Positions 9,562 through 17,794 are shown, counted from the stretch's first letter. The stretch: DNA of 64,000 nt from Novosphingobium sp. PhB165 (GCF_004341845.1 NZ_SLVB01000003.1:434001-498000), one strand, 5' to 3'. Notes: generated from the letters alone by a model not told the origin. Program-made: numbers and translations.

Positions 9562-9625
9562 GAAATCCGCTTTCTGCGGATTTCGGCGCGGGCGCTGTCG
9601 TCAAAATCCGCCCGAAGCGGATTTT
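9562..9625 (-). terminator. Tandem hairpins downstream of tetR
   Basis: Two hairpins share the stem core AAATCCGC/GCGGATTT: 9562-9570 with 9576-9584, and 9603-9611 with 9617-9625. Both have 9-bp perfect stems and 5-nt loops. Read on the minus strand they lie 13-76 bp beyond the tetR stop. The proximal one ends its right arm in TTTT, which suits intrinsic termination, and the second would act as a backup. Confidence 0.6.
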
Positions 9626-9637
9626 CAGGCTTACGCC

Positions 9638-10258
9638 CTACTTGCCGGGCCACATGGTCAGGAAGGTATCGACCACGCTCTTCGCTTCCTGCACGCAGGC
9701 ACCGCCCTGGGCCTTGACCGACATGCCCTGAAGCACCGTCATGAGGCAGTGCGCCAGCGCGCGGGGATCGATGGTCTCGGGCAAATCGCCCTCCCCCTTG
9801 GCGCGTTCGAAGCGCTGGATCAGGGACTCTTCGGTCGCAAGCCGGCGGGCGGCGATGAAATCGCGGATGGAGGCGTCCTCCATCGTGCAGGCCACGGTCG
9901 AAATCACGCTGAGGCAGCCGTGCGGGTCGGTACCGTTGCCGCCGCAGTGAGTCGCAACGGCGCCGTTCAGCAGCCGCTCGGCCACGCCGCGCGCGGTCGG
10001 CGCTTCCAGCGCCTTGCCCACATAGGCCATCTTGTCGCGCTCGTAGAGGTCCAGCGCCTTCTTGAAGAGCGCTTCCTTGTTGCCGAAACAGGCATAGAGG
10101 CTGGGCTTGGTTATGCCCATCGCCTCAGTCAGTTCCGCCATCGAGGCGCTTTCATAGCCGCGCTCCCAGAACACGCGCAGCGCAGCGGTCAAAGCCTGTT
10201 CGGGATCGAATTCACGCGGGCGCCCACGAGGGGCGGCAATGGAGTCGGAACATTTCAT
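9638..10258 (-). CDS. TetR/AcrR family repressor of the efflux operon
   Basis: The 206-residue regulator has an N-terminal TetR helix-turn-helix (residues about 15-60: FDPEQALTAALRVFWERGYE, then SMAELTEAMGITKPSLYACF) and a C-terminal ligand-binding domain with the GCLSV segment seen in AcrR-like proteins. It lies upstream of the efflux operon on the same strand. An ATG at 10258 is chosen; no ribosome binding site precedes it. The operator TACCGGTCGGTA (10258-10269) touches the start codon and matches the operators of the efflux promoter, so it probably represses both itself and the pump until a substrate binds. An in-frame start at 10288 (GTG) is possible. Confidence 0.88.
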   Translation of the reverse strand: MKCSDSIAAPRGRPREFDPEQALTAALRVFWERGYESASMAELTEAMGITKPSLYACFGNKEALFKKALDLYERDKMAYVGKALEAPTARGVAERLLNGAVATHCGGNGTDPHGCLSVISTVACTMEDASIRDFIAARRLATEESLIQRFERAKGEGDLPETIDPRALAHCLMTVLQGMSVKAQGGACVQEAKSVVDTFLTMWPGK

Positions 10259-10269
10259 ACCGGTCGGTA
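10258..10269. promoter_or_regulatory. TetR operator at the tetR start
   Basis: TACCGGTCGGTA has the TACC-N4-GGTA form found twice in the efflux promoter. It abuts the tetR ATG, and a TATA-rich segment lies just upstream, so the transcription start probably falls within or beside it. This fits autorepression and possibly a leaderless message. Confidence 0.65.
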
Positions 10270-10366
10270 TATAGTTATCCACACCCACCGCGTCCAGTGG
10301 CGTTGCGAGCCAGCGTGAAGCATAGCCCGGTAAAATCCACTGCGGGAGGCATGGGGCAACCCTTCC

Positions 10367-10840
10367 TTACAAATGGTCCAGCGGCAGCGCCGTGGTGAAC
10401 TTGATCTCCGAAAGCGCGACCATCGAATTGATTTCCTGAACGCCGGGAACCTGCGACAGCTTCTCGAAGAAGAAGCGCTCGTAGGCCTCGATATCCTCGG
10501 TGACAATCCGCAGCATGAAATCGACCGCGCCCATCAGCACGAAACAATCGAGCACCTCGGGAAAGGCGTTCATGGCATCGGCGAACTGCGACAGGTTGGC
10601 GCGGCCATGCGCGGTCAGCTTCACTTGCGCGAAGACTTGCGCGCGCAGCCCGATCTTGCGCCGGTCGAGCACGCAGACCTCACTGCGGATATAGCCTTCG
10701 TCCTTCAATCGCTGGATCCGCCGCCAGCACGGTGCCTGCGAAAGCCCGATCTCCTGCGCGATGTCCGCCGAGGACCGCGAGGCGTCCACCTGAAGGATCG
10801 CGAGAATCTTCTTTTCGAACTCGTCGAGGCCGGATGTCAT
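10367..10840 (-). CDS. Lrp/AsnC family transcriptional regulator
   Basis: The protein has 157 residues, the usual size of the family. An N-terminal winged HTH (LDEFEKKILAILQVDAS, then SADIAQEIGLSQAPCWRRIQRL) is followed by a RAM ligand-binding domain (AFPEVLDCFVLMGAVDFMLRI and FEKLSQVPGVQEINSMVALS). The ATG at 10840 is chosen because the HTH begins within its first ten residues; the longer open frame would add 24 unlikely residues. It is divergent from the amino acid dehydrogenase gene at 10989 across a 148-bp promoter region. It probably controls that gene in response to a branched-chain amino acid, as is common for Lrp-type regulators beside such enzymes. Confidence 0.92.
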   Translation of the reverse strand: MTSGLDEFEKKILAILQVDASRSSADIAQEIGLSQAPCWRRIQRLKDEGYIRSEVCVLDRRKIGLRAQVFAQVKLTAHGRANLSQFADAMNAFPEVLDCFVLMGAVDFMLRIVTEDIEAYERFFFEKLSQVPGVQEINSMVALSEIKFTTALPLDHL

Positions 10841-10988
10841 ATTCAATTCCAAAATTAGGCAAACGCGGAATGGATCATTCCAGTCGTAGCCCATATCCGT
10901 CGAAATTCGCAATTTTTATCACGCCGAACCCTGCTATTTCGAAGGCTCTTCCGAAGATGGGCTCCCCCGAAGCGAGGATGAAGACGAA

Positions 10989-12038
10989 ATGGTGAACACG
11001 GTGGATAGCGAACTGGTCGAACAGTTCGTGGTAATCGACGACCCCGAAAGCGGCGCGAAGGGCGTGATTGCCATTCATTCCACTTCGCTTGGCCCGGCGG
11101 CCGGCGGCTGCCGTTTCTGGAGCTATGCCGATCAGGATGCGCTGGCGACCGACGCCCTGCGCCTTGCCCGCGGCATGACCTACAAGAACGCCATTGCCGG
11201 CCTGCCCTTCGGCGGCGGCAAGGCCGTGCTTCAGCGTCCCGAAGGTGCATTCGATCGCGCCGCCATGTTCCGCGCGTTTGGCCGTGCCGTCGAGAAGCTC
11301 GGCGGCCAGTACGTGACGGCGGAAGACGTCGGCACCACCATCGCCGACATGCGCGCCATTGCAGAGGAAACCCGCCACGTCGCCGGTCTCGACAAGAAGC
11401 CGGGCTTTGCCGGTGGCGACCCCTCGCCCTGGACCGCGCTGGGCATCTTCAAGTCGATGCAGGCCGCCTCGCGCGTGACCTTCGGTTCGGACGTGCGCGG
11501 GCTGACCGTGGCGCTTCAGGGTACCGGCAATGTCGGTTCGCACCTTGCCGAACTGCTGCATGAGGCCGGTGCCAAGCTGGTTCTCGCCGACGCCGATCCG
11601 GCCCGCGCCGAAGCGCTTGCTGCCAAGTTCGGTGGCCGCGTGGTCTCCGCCGACGAGATTCTGGCGGCCGAGGCCGAAATCTTCGCGCCCTGCGCGCTGG
11701 GCGCGGTGCTTAATCAGGCGAGCATCCCCACCCTGCGCGCCCGCCTCGTCTGCGGCGGTGCCAACAACCAGCTGGCCACCGAGCAGGATGGCGAGCGACT
11801 GGCCGCACGCGGCATCGCCTATGCGCCGGACTATGTGGTCAACGCAGGCGGCATCATCAACGTGGTGGCCGAATACCTCGGCGAGACCGAAGACCAGGTT
11901 GGCGGCCGCATCGACCTCATCGCCGAGCGTCTGGGCGAAATCCTCGCCACTGCCGAAAGCGAAGGCCGTCCGAGCCATGTCGTCGCGGACGAGATGGCGC
12001 AGAAGCTGGTTGCTCGCGGGCGTCTGGTCGAAGCGTAA
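10989..12038 (+). CDS. Leucine/branched-chain amino acid dehydrogenase (Glu/Leu/Phe/Val family)
   Basis: The enzyme oxidatively deaminates leucine, valine or isoleucine to the 2-oxo acid with NAD+. Its 349 residues match leucine dehydrogenases. The catalytic domain carries SLGPAAGGCRFW and the lysine motif MTYKNAIAGLPFGGGKAVL. The nucleotide-binding domain has GTGNVG near residue 180 and GANNQLA further on. Phenylalanine dehydrogenases share this fold, so substrate choice is not certain. It sits alone, divergent from an Lrp regulator, and an isovaleryl-CoA dehydrogenase-like gene lies about 30 kb away. A repeat element follows it. Confidence 0.9.
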   Translation: MVNTVDSELVEQFVVIDDPESGAKGVIAIHSTSLGPAAGGCRFWSYADQDALATDALRLARGMTYKNAIAGLPFGGGKAVLQRPEGAFDRAAMFRAFGRAVEKLGGQYVTAEDVGTTIADMRAIAEETRHVAGLDKKPGFAGGDPSPWTALGIFKSMQAASRVTFGSDVRGLTVALQGTGNVGSHLAELLHEAGAKLVLADADPARAEALAAKFGGRVVSADEILAAEAEIFAPCALGAVLNQASIPTLRARLVCGGANNQLATEQDGERLAARGIAYAPDYVVNAGGIINVVAEYLGETEDQVGGRIDLIAERLGEILATAESEGRPSHVVADEMAQKLVARGRLVEA

Positions 12039-12112
12039 GATCGAGTGGGGCGGGGTCAGGTGCCCTGCCCCCTCACCTTTCGACTGTTAGACCAACCTCC
12101 CGAAACACACTT

Positions 12113-12197
12113 CGTCGCCCCCGCGAAGGCGGGGGCCCCGCTTCCTTTCTCCCCGCCGCCAAGAACAAGCGGGATCCCCGCCTGCGCGGGGATGACG
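12113..12197. repeat. Palindromic intergenic repeat, copy 1
   Basis: This REP-like element has a left hairpin (CCCCCGC gaag GCGGGGG type) ending in CCCCGCTT, a short middle, then a right part starting AAGCGGG with its own hairpin and ending GATGACG. The two halves are inverted relative to each other. Seven similar copies occur elsewhere in the window, all between genes. Nothing else is seen between 12039 and 12252. Confidence 0.88.
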
Positions 12198-12252
12198 GGG
12201 TGGGCGGTGTGAGGTTGGGGTTAGTCGGGCCAGGCGTTGGCCAGACCGTCGC

Positions 12253-12972
12253 TCAGCCCTGCGCTTCGCCGACGGTCCAGTAACCGGACGAGCGCAGCCA
12301 ACCCAGCGGATGGCCCATCTCGTCGGTAAGCTTGGCGCGAATGGCCTGCGCTACCGCCGCTTCCGCCGCGATCCACGCATAGCCCTCGCCTTCCGGCAGC
12401 CCGGCATCGCCCAGCGCGGCGAGCAACGGCGCGGCGTCTTCGCCGTGGCCGTCATGCTCCACCCAGACCCAGTTCAGCCCTTCCCGCTCGGGAACCGGCG
12501 CGCGCTCGATTCCCCGTGCGACCGAGACAAGCGCGGTGACGGGAATGCCCGGCCGCAGTTCCTCGATCCGGCGCGAAAACTGCGGGATCGCGGTCTCGTC
12601 GCCGATCAGCAGATACCAGTCGAAATCGTCGGTCACCACCGCCGAACCACGCGGGCCGCCGATGTTGAGCACGTCGCCGGGCTTGGCCGCCTTGGCCCAT
12701 GCCGTGGCGGGGCCAGCCGGATCGTGCAGCGCGAAATCGATGGCCAGCGTGCGCGCGGCCGTATCGTACAGGCGCGGCGTATAGTCGCGCATCTCCGGCT
12801 TTTCATCAGGGCCAGCGCCCTCAGCAGCGAAGAACAGCTTGATATGATCATCGGGCGATCCGCTTTCGAAATCGGCGAGATCGTCCCCCTCCAGCCAGAC
12901 CCGCAGCATGGCCGAGCCCAGAGGCTCGACCCGGCTGACCGTCAGGCGGCGCCGTCGGATGTCCCGGCGCAC
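12253..12972 (-). CDS. Siderophore-interacting protein (FAD-dependent ferric reductase family)
   Basis: The 239-residue protein has the SIP/ViuB fold. An FAD-binding barrel carries the RDYTPRLYD motif (residues 62-70), followed by GGPRGSAVV, and a C-terminal NAD(P)H-binding-like domain is present (LLIGDETAIPQFSRRIEEL; WIAAEAAVAQAIRAKL). Members reduce ferric siderophores or act as flavin reductases. The start used is GTG at 12972. A CTG at 13011 in the same frame would add a plausible N-terminus (LSEEQPARHS) and would overlap the previous stop region. It follows the decarboxylase-like gene by 41 bp on the same strand and may belong to that operon. If so it could supply electrons or iron to the iron-dependent dioxygenase, which is inference. 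Confidence 0.85.
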   Translation of the reverse strand: MRRDIRRRRLTVSRVEPLGSAMLRVWLEGDDLADFESGSPDDHIKLFFAAEGAGPDEKPEMRDYTPRLYDTAARTLAIDFALHDPAGPATAWAKAAKPGDVLNIGGPRGSAVVTDDFDWYLLIGDETAIPQFSRRIEELRPGIPVTALVSVARGIERAPVPEREGLNWVWVEHDGHGEDAAPLLAALGDAGLPEGEGYAWIAAEAAVAQAIRAKLTDEMGHPLGWLRSSGYWTVGEAQG

Positions 12973-13013
12973 GCGTTGAACCGAATGGCGGGCGGGCTGT
13001 TCTTCGCTCAGGG

Positions 13014-13907
13014 TCAGGCTCCGAGGCTTGCCGTCACGTCGTCGAAAAGCTCGTCGACCGTGATCTTGTGGGGGATGATCTTCTGCTCGAAGGCCCAGTC
13101 GATGGCAAGTTCGATCCCCTTGCGATTGGCCTCAAGGCCCACCGGCGGGAACGGATCGGGCAGGCCCCCTTCGGTAAGATCGCGGCTTTCCACCACCATG
13201 CGATAGAGTTCGCGCACCACGTCGGGGCGGGTCTTCGTCAGGTCCTGATGCACCACGAACATGTGATTGATCGGAACCACGCCTTCGCGCGCGAACCAGT
13301 CCTTGGCGGCGTTGAAGGGATCGGGGATCAGCCGTTCCACGCGCGGGTCCTTGGGCAGATCGACGCCCTGCAGCGTCGCCGCCAGTTCACCGTCGAGCAT
13401 CATTTGGCCGATGTCCGAACCCTTTGGCAGGCGCACGCAGTTTGCGGGGTCGGTGTATTCCAGGAGGTGGCCGTCGCCCACGGTCATCCACGTCACCTTG
13501 TCGAGATCGACGCCGTACTCATACTGAAGCACACCGCGCACCCAAAGGCCGGTGGTCTGCGCATAGGTGCGCACGCCGACCTGCTTGCCCTCGATATCCT
13601 TCGGGTCGAGATGGCCCAGCTCGCGGTTGAAGCCCGCGCAGTGGTGCTGGAAACGGCCCGAGATCGGCACCGGCAGCAGCACGAAGGGCTTGCTGTAGAT
13701 CTTCGCCTGCAGGCAGGTGACGATCGCCAGTTCGCCGCAATCGAAGGCGTTCTCACGCAGCATGGCCTTGAAGCCGTTGTGCGCCTTTTCCGGCCCGCAG
13801 AAATCGAGGGCCACGATATCGGAAGAGACGCGCCCGTCCTTCAGCGCCTTGGTCTGCGGATAGTCCTGTACGTTGGCCTTTAACGTCAGCACTTCGGTCA
13901 TGGTCAT
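13014..13907 (-). CDS. 4,5-dihydroxyphthalate decarboxylase-like protein (copy 1)
   Basis: The 297-residue protein has the periplasmic-binding-protein-like fold of the Pht5/4,5-dihydroxyphthalate decarboxylase family and lacks a signal peptide, which argues for an intracellular enzyme rather than a transporter component. Visible segments are FDCGELAIVTCLQAKIYSKP, DPKDIEGKQVGVRTYAQTTG, WVRGVLQYEYGVDLDKVTW and NHMFVVHQDL. It shares this layout with the protein at 21559-22548. It follows the ThDP enzyme by 17 bp, with GGAGAAGG upstream of ATG 13907. In known pathways Pht5 converts 4,5-dihydroxyphthalate to protocatechuate; here the true substrate is unknown. Confidence 0.75.
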   Translation of the reverse strand: MTMTEVLTLKANVQDYPQTKALKDGRVSSDIVALDFCGPEKAHNGFKAMLRENAFDCGELAIVTCLQAKIYSKPFVLLPVPISGRFQHHCAGFNRELGHLDPKDIEGKQVGVRTYAQTTGLWVRGVLQYEYGVDLDKVTWMTVGDGHLLEYTDPANCVRLPKGSDIGQMMLDGELAATLQGVDLPKDPRVERLIPDPFNAAKDWFAREGVVPINHMFVVHQDLTKTRPDVVRELYRMVVESRDLTEGGLPDPFPPVGLEANRKGIELAIDWAFEQKIIPHKITVDELFDDVTASLGA

Positions 13908-13924
13908 GGTTTTCCTTCTCCCGA

Positions 13925-15478
13925 TCAGTAGAGCTTGACTTCGATCAGGCAGGGGCCGTCCATCTCGGTGGAGCGGGCCATCGCCTTGTGGAAGTCCTCG
14001 GCATTGTCGACCTGCACGCCGGGCACGCCCATGGACTTCGCCATGGCAACCCAGTCGATGGTCGGACGGTCGATATCGATCATCGCCATGGCCTGCGGGC
14101 CGGGCTGCTGCCCCGCCCCCATGTTCGTGTATTCGGCCTTGAGGATCGCGTACTGGTTGTTCGCGAAGATGATCGTGGTGATCGGCAGCCCTTCGCGCGC
14201 CTGCGTCCAGAGCGACTGGATCGTGTACATGGCCGAGCCATCGCCCACCATGCAGAAGGTCCGCCGATCCGGGCAGGCCATCGCGGCGCCGGTGGCGACG
14301 GGGGTGCCGTAGCCGATCGAGCCGCCCATGTTGTTGATCAGATCGTGCGGACGCGCGCCCATCGTCAGGCCCATGGTCTGGCGGCCGGTGGTCAGCGATT
14401 CGTCGACGAGGATCGCATTGTCAGGCAGCGCGGCGGACAGGGCCTGCGCGATGCTTTCGGGATTGAGCGCGCCGGTGGGCGCCGCTGCCTCAATCCGTTC
14501 CTGCACCAGCGGCGCGGCGCCCTTCAGGCCCAGCGCGTCGATCAGCATTTCGAGGCCGAGCGCGCTGTCCTCATCATCCGCGACAAGCGAGTGGACCACG
14601 GTACCCGGTGCCTTCAGCAGGCTGGGCTTGTCCGGATAGGCGAAGAACGCCACCGGTTCCTTGGTCTCCAGCGTGACGATGTGCTTGAAGTCCTTGAGGA
14701 AGGCCTGTCCCAGCGGCACCGCATAGGGAATGCGCTCCAGCGGCGTGCGACCGGCGCCGCGCTCGATACGTGCGGTGAAGAACTGCGATCCGAGGCGGCA
14801 GCCGGTTCCGGCCGCAACCACGCCGGCAAGGTCCAGCGCACGGCCACGCGTGGCCTTGTTGCCGAGGATCAGCAAGGTCGGCTCGCCCGAGCGGAGCACC
14901 TTGGCCACTTCGTCCACGCGCGTCTGATCGGGCGCGGGGCGGGTTCGGCTCAGACCCTGCGGCACGACCGGTGTGCCCGCGTCCTTCCATGCAGTGTCGC
15001 CCGGCAGGATCAGCGTGGCGATCTGGCCGGGGTGCTCGCTGGCCTTGGCGCAGGCGGTGGCCGTGTCCCAGGCGATGGTCGTCGCGAATTCGGCGCGGCG
15101 CACCCAGTGGCTGAGCGGACGGGCCAGCCCTTCGATGTCGGAGGTCAGTGGCGGATCGTACTTCAGGTGCGATGCCGAATGCTCGCCGACGATGTTGACC
15201 ATGCCGGACGAGGCGCGCTTGGCGTTGTGGATGTTGGACAGGCCGTTGGCGAGGCCCGGTCCCAGATGCAGCAGGGTCGATGCCGGCATGTCCTTCATCC
15301 GGTACCAGCCATCCGCCGCGCCGGTGCAGACGCCTTCGTAAAGGCACAGCACGGACTTCATGCGCGGATTGTCGAGCGCCGCCAGGAAGTGCATTTCCGA
15401 GGTGCCGGGGTTCGCGAAGCAAACCTCCACACCATTGTCGACCAGCGTGTTGACGAGGGTTTCTGCACCATTGGCCAT
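13925..15478 (-). CDS. Thiamine diphosphate-dependent enzyme (acetolactate synthase/benzoylformate decarboxylase family)
   Basis: The protein has 517 residues and all three ThDP-enzyme domains. The N-terminal domain has the activating glutamate in LYEGVCTGAADG (Glu48). The C-terminal domain has the ThDP/Mg motif from GDGSAMY to FANN (about residues 412-441). The length and weak central domain resemble 2-oxo acid decarboxylases more than FAD-dependent biosynthetic acetolactate synthases, and no small regulatory subunit lies nearby. It starts two bases after the aldolase stop, so the two are translationally linked. In this cluster it probably decarboxylates or ligates a 2-oxo acid made by ring cleavage and aldol splitting. 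That role is inference. Confidence 0.85.
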   Translation of the reverse strand: MANGAETLVNTLVDNGVEVCFANPGTSEMHFLAALDNPRMKSVLCLYEGVCTGAADGWYRMKDMPASTLLHLGPGLANGLSNIHNAKRASSGMVNIVGEHSASHLKYDPPLTSDIEGLARPLSHWVRRAEFATTIAWDTATACAKASEHPGQIATLILPGDTAWKDAGTPVVPQGLSRTRPAPDQTRVDEVAKVLRSGEPTLLILGNKATRGRALDLAGVVAAGTGCRLGSQFFTARIERGAGRTPLERIPYAVPLGQAFLKDFKHIVTLETKEPVAFFAYPDKPSLLKAPGTVVHSLVADDEDSALGLEMLIDALGLKGAAPLVQERIEAAAPTGALNPESIAQALSAALPDNAILVDESLTTGRQTMGLTMGARPHDLINNMGGSIGYGTPVATGAAMACPDRRTFCMVGDGSAMYTIQSLWTQAREGLPITTIIFANNQYAILKAEYTNMGAGQQPGPQAMAMIDIDRPTIDWVAMAKSMGVPGVQVDNAEDFHKAMARSTEMDGPCLIEVKLY

Positions 15479-15480
15479 GG

Positions 15481-16338
15481 TCAGTACCCCGCCAGTTCGC
15501 GGCCCTGACCGACCACGCCGTAGCTGCGCGTCGGCGCGGACATCAGGAAACGATAGCCCTCGCCAATCAGTCGCGCGACATTCTTGGCATTGGTGTGCGG
15601 GTTGCCGACGACGACGTTGTGCTTCTTGCAGACCTCGACGATCTTGTTCATCGCGCTGACCACTTCCGGGTGATCGTACTGACGCGGGTAGCCGAGCGCC
15701 TGCGAAAGATCGCCCTCGCCGATCAGCACCAAGCCGATGCCGGGAACGTTGGCGAGAATGTCGTCAAGGTTCTCGATCGCCTCGGGGCTTTCGCACATCA
15801 TGCCCACCAGCAGTTCGCCATGCGGCGCCAGCGGCCAGACGTCGGCCTTGGCATAGTATTCCGGCTGCGACAGGCCCCAATAGCGCGCGGCCGTGGCCGG
15901 GCCGTCGCCGCGAATGCCCTTGGGCTCGTAGAGCGCGGCGCCGGTCGGCTTCGCATAGCGGGCGGAAGCGACCATGTTGTAGGCCTGCTCCACGGTCGAA
16001 ACGTGCGGGGTGATCACGCCGTAGACGCCGCGATCCAGCACCTGCTTGGCCTGGAACTGGTTCATCTCGCCGCCGTTCGCCGGGATACGCGCGATGGGCG
16101 TGACCGAGGGCGCGACCGAACCGCTTTCGGCGATCTTCTTGCGGCTCAGCATATACTGCAGCGCGTCGCCCAGCGCGGCGACGTCGTAGGGGTTGTGCTC
16201 CATCTCGAAGACGATGCCGTCATAGGGGGCATCGGTCAGTTCCTGCGCGGTCAGCTTGTCGACCTTCGAGAAGCAGGTGAAAGCGGGCTTGCCGGCTTCG
16301 AGAGCGCGGATGATGCCGTTGAGGCGCGTCTGGGTCAT
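15481..16338 (-). CDS. HpcH/HpaI family class II aldolase
   Basis: The 285-residue metal-dependent aldolase has a TIM barrel. Recognisable sites are FEMEHNPYD near the N-terminus, the arginine in IARIPAN, the metal-binding glutamate in MMCESPEAIENLDDI and the aspartate in GEGDLSQALGYP. Family members split 4-hydroxy-2-oxo acids into pyruvate plus an aldehyde or oxo acid. Here it could take the place of LigK, the 4-carboxy-4-hydroxy-2-oxoadipate aldolase, downstream of the LigJ hydratase encoded in the same cluster. The ATG at 16338 is used because the family N-terminus begins there; the open frame upstream looks non-coding. A 324-bp gap separates it from the dioxygenase gene. Confidence 0.85.
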   Translation of the reverse strand: MTQTRLNGIIRALEAGKPAFTCFSKVDKLTAQELTDAPYDGIVFEMEHNPYDVAALGDALQYMLSRKKIAESGSVAPSVTPIARIPANGGEMNQFQAKQVLDRGVYGVITPHVSTVEQAYNMVASARYAKPTGAALYEPKGIRGDGPATAARYWGLSQPEYYAKADVWPLAPHGELLVGMMCESPEAIENLDDILANVPGIGLVLIGEGDLSQALGYPRQYDHPEVVSAMNKIVEVCKKHNVVVGNPHTNAKNVARLIGEGYRFLMSAPTRSYGVVGQGRELAGY

Positions 16339-16521
16339 TGCTTGGATCTTTCCTTTCGGGCTTGCTCTGCCCGTACCTCGTCCCGGGCGGCATCGCGCGA
16401 TTGATCCGGCGACCGCCGCCATCGAAAAACCGGCAGGTCCGTTTCGAAACCTGCCCGGGAGAGATCCCTCACTCTCCCGTCAGCCTGCGAGAAAAAGCTC
16501 CCACGACTCAATAAACCAGTC

Positions 16522-16613
16522 CGTCATCCCCGCGAAGGCGGGGATCCCGCTTCTCTTGCGGCATACGAGAGGTCGCAGAAGTAAGCGGGGCCCCCGCCTT
16601 CGCGGGGGCGACG
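16522..16613. repeat. Palindromic intergenic repeat, copy 2
   Basis: A second copy in the opposite orientation to copy 1: it starts CGTCATCCCCGCG and ends CGCGGGGGCGACG. It lies in the 324-bp gap 16339-16662 inside the aromatic cluster. Apart from it I see no gene or clear promoter there. Confidence 0.88.
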
Positions 16614-16662
16614 ATAAAATCGTGACCGGCACTCGATGGATTGAGCGCCCGTCACCCCGGTT

Positions 16663-17661
16663 CTACTCCTCCGGCTGCCAGTACATGAAGCCCATGCCCT
16701 CACCCGTGCCGGCCTCCGTGCGCCAGCAGGGCACGTAATCCACCAGAGTCATCTTCGCGCCGGTCTGCTGGAGAGCCATCATCACGATCGAGTAGATCTT
16801 CACCTCGCTCGTGCCCGACTGGTAATAGCCGTCCGGGATCGCCGCGAGGCCCTCGTAGTCATAGCTGGCCAGCTTCTCCATCACGTCGCGGTCGAACTCC
16901 TCGTCGTTGACGAAATGCGACAGGCCGCCGCTGGCGATCACCGCCACGCGCACGTCTTCCGGCCAGGCCTCGATCGCTTCGCGCAGCACGCGGCCGAATT
17001 CGATGCAGCGCGCCATCGAGGGCTGCGTCGGCGGGTAGAACAGGTTGAACAGCACCGGCACATGGCGCGGCACATCGTCACCCATGATCTGGTGGTAGAC
17101 GAAGCTGTAGGCATGCGGCACCACCGGGTAGTCCGGCGCATAGCCCTGCCGCGATTCCATCCAGGTGTTCTGCGGCCACTTCTGCAGATCGTTGAGATCG
17201 AAGTTCTGCTCCTGAAACTTCTTGATCAGATAGGTCGCGAAGTCCGGATAGGCCTGATGCACGACATGGTGATCGGGCGCATAGACCGGGCGCTGCGGGG
17301 GGCCGTTGTGCACGTCCTCGCCGGTGTAGATGGTGATCGAGGGCGACTGGTCGGGCCAGATTTCCTTCTGATCCTTGCCCAGCACGATGGCGACATCGAC
17401 CTTGGCGCGCTTGTAAGCCTCGGCCATCTCGTCCAGCGCGGCGCGGCAGCGGGTGGCGCGTGTCGTGCGTTCCTCAAGCGTCAGGAACGGGGCGAAAGCG
17501 GCGCCGCGTTCGGCTTCCAGTTCCGGGTACGTCCAGGTGCGACCCTGATACCAGAGTTCCGGGTTCTTGCGGTCGCGATCGCCGTTGGTCAGCCAGTCCT
17601 CGGGGGCCTGACCCAGCATCCCGCTGTGCGGAACGGCCATGCCGAATACGATCTGCGCCAT
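16663..17661 (-). CDS. LigB-superfamily extradiol dioxygenase-like protein
   Basis: The 332-residue protein resembles the catalytic beta subunit of class III (LigB) ring-cleaving dioxygenases. His12 in AVPHSG corresponds to an iron ligand, His249 in ASGGLSHF to the catalytic histidine, and Glu286 in SGTSEVK to the third ligand. The position of the second iron ligand (LigB His61, in NDH) appears to be Gln98 in GKDQKE. The stretch YPPTQPSMARCIEFGRVL, then EAIEAWPEDVRVAV, aligns well with LigB. No LigA alpha subunit is encoded nearby. The ATG at 17661 has AGAGGA upstream. It follows the transporter gene across a strong hairpin. It probably cleaves a dihydroxy- or trihydroxy-aromatic acid, but the Gln98 change makes this uncertain. 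Confidence 0.82.
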   Translation of the reverse strand: MAQIVFGMAVPHSGMLGQAPEDWLTNGDRDRKNPELWYQGRTWTYPELEAERGAAFAPFLTLEERTTRATRCRAALDEMAEAYKRAKVDVAIVLGKDQKEIWPDQSPSITIYTGEDVHNGPPQRPVYAPDHHVVHQAYPDFATYLIKKFQEQNFDLNDLQKWPQNTWMESRQGYAPDYPVVPHAYSFVYHQIMGDDVPRHVPVLFNLFYPPTQPSMARCIEFGRVLREAIEAWPEDVRVAVIASGGLSHFVNDEEFDRDVMEKLASYDYEGLAAIPDGYYQSGTSEVKIYSIVMMALQQTGAKMTLVDYVPCWRTEAGTGEGMGFMYWQPEE

Positions 17662-17738
17662 TGCATCCTCTTTCAGTCAAAATCTGTTGCGAGCCTGTCG
17701 CAGCACTAGGGAGCCGCCGCCCACGCGGCCAATCCAAT

Positions 17739-17793
17739 CTACGCTCCGGGTGATGCAACCCGCCCCCACGGGTCAGGATCACCCGGAGCGTAG
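17739..17793. other. Long intercistronic hairpin between transporter and dioxygenase genes
   Basis: A 16-bp perfect inverted repeat (CTACGCTCCGGGTGAT at 17739-17754 and its complement at 17778-17793) encloses a loop that itself holds CCCG...CGGG. It starts two bases beyond the transporter stop on the minus strand. There is no T run, so it may set differential mRNA stability or partial termination within the operon. Confidence 0.7.
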
Positions 17794-17794
17794 C

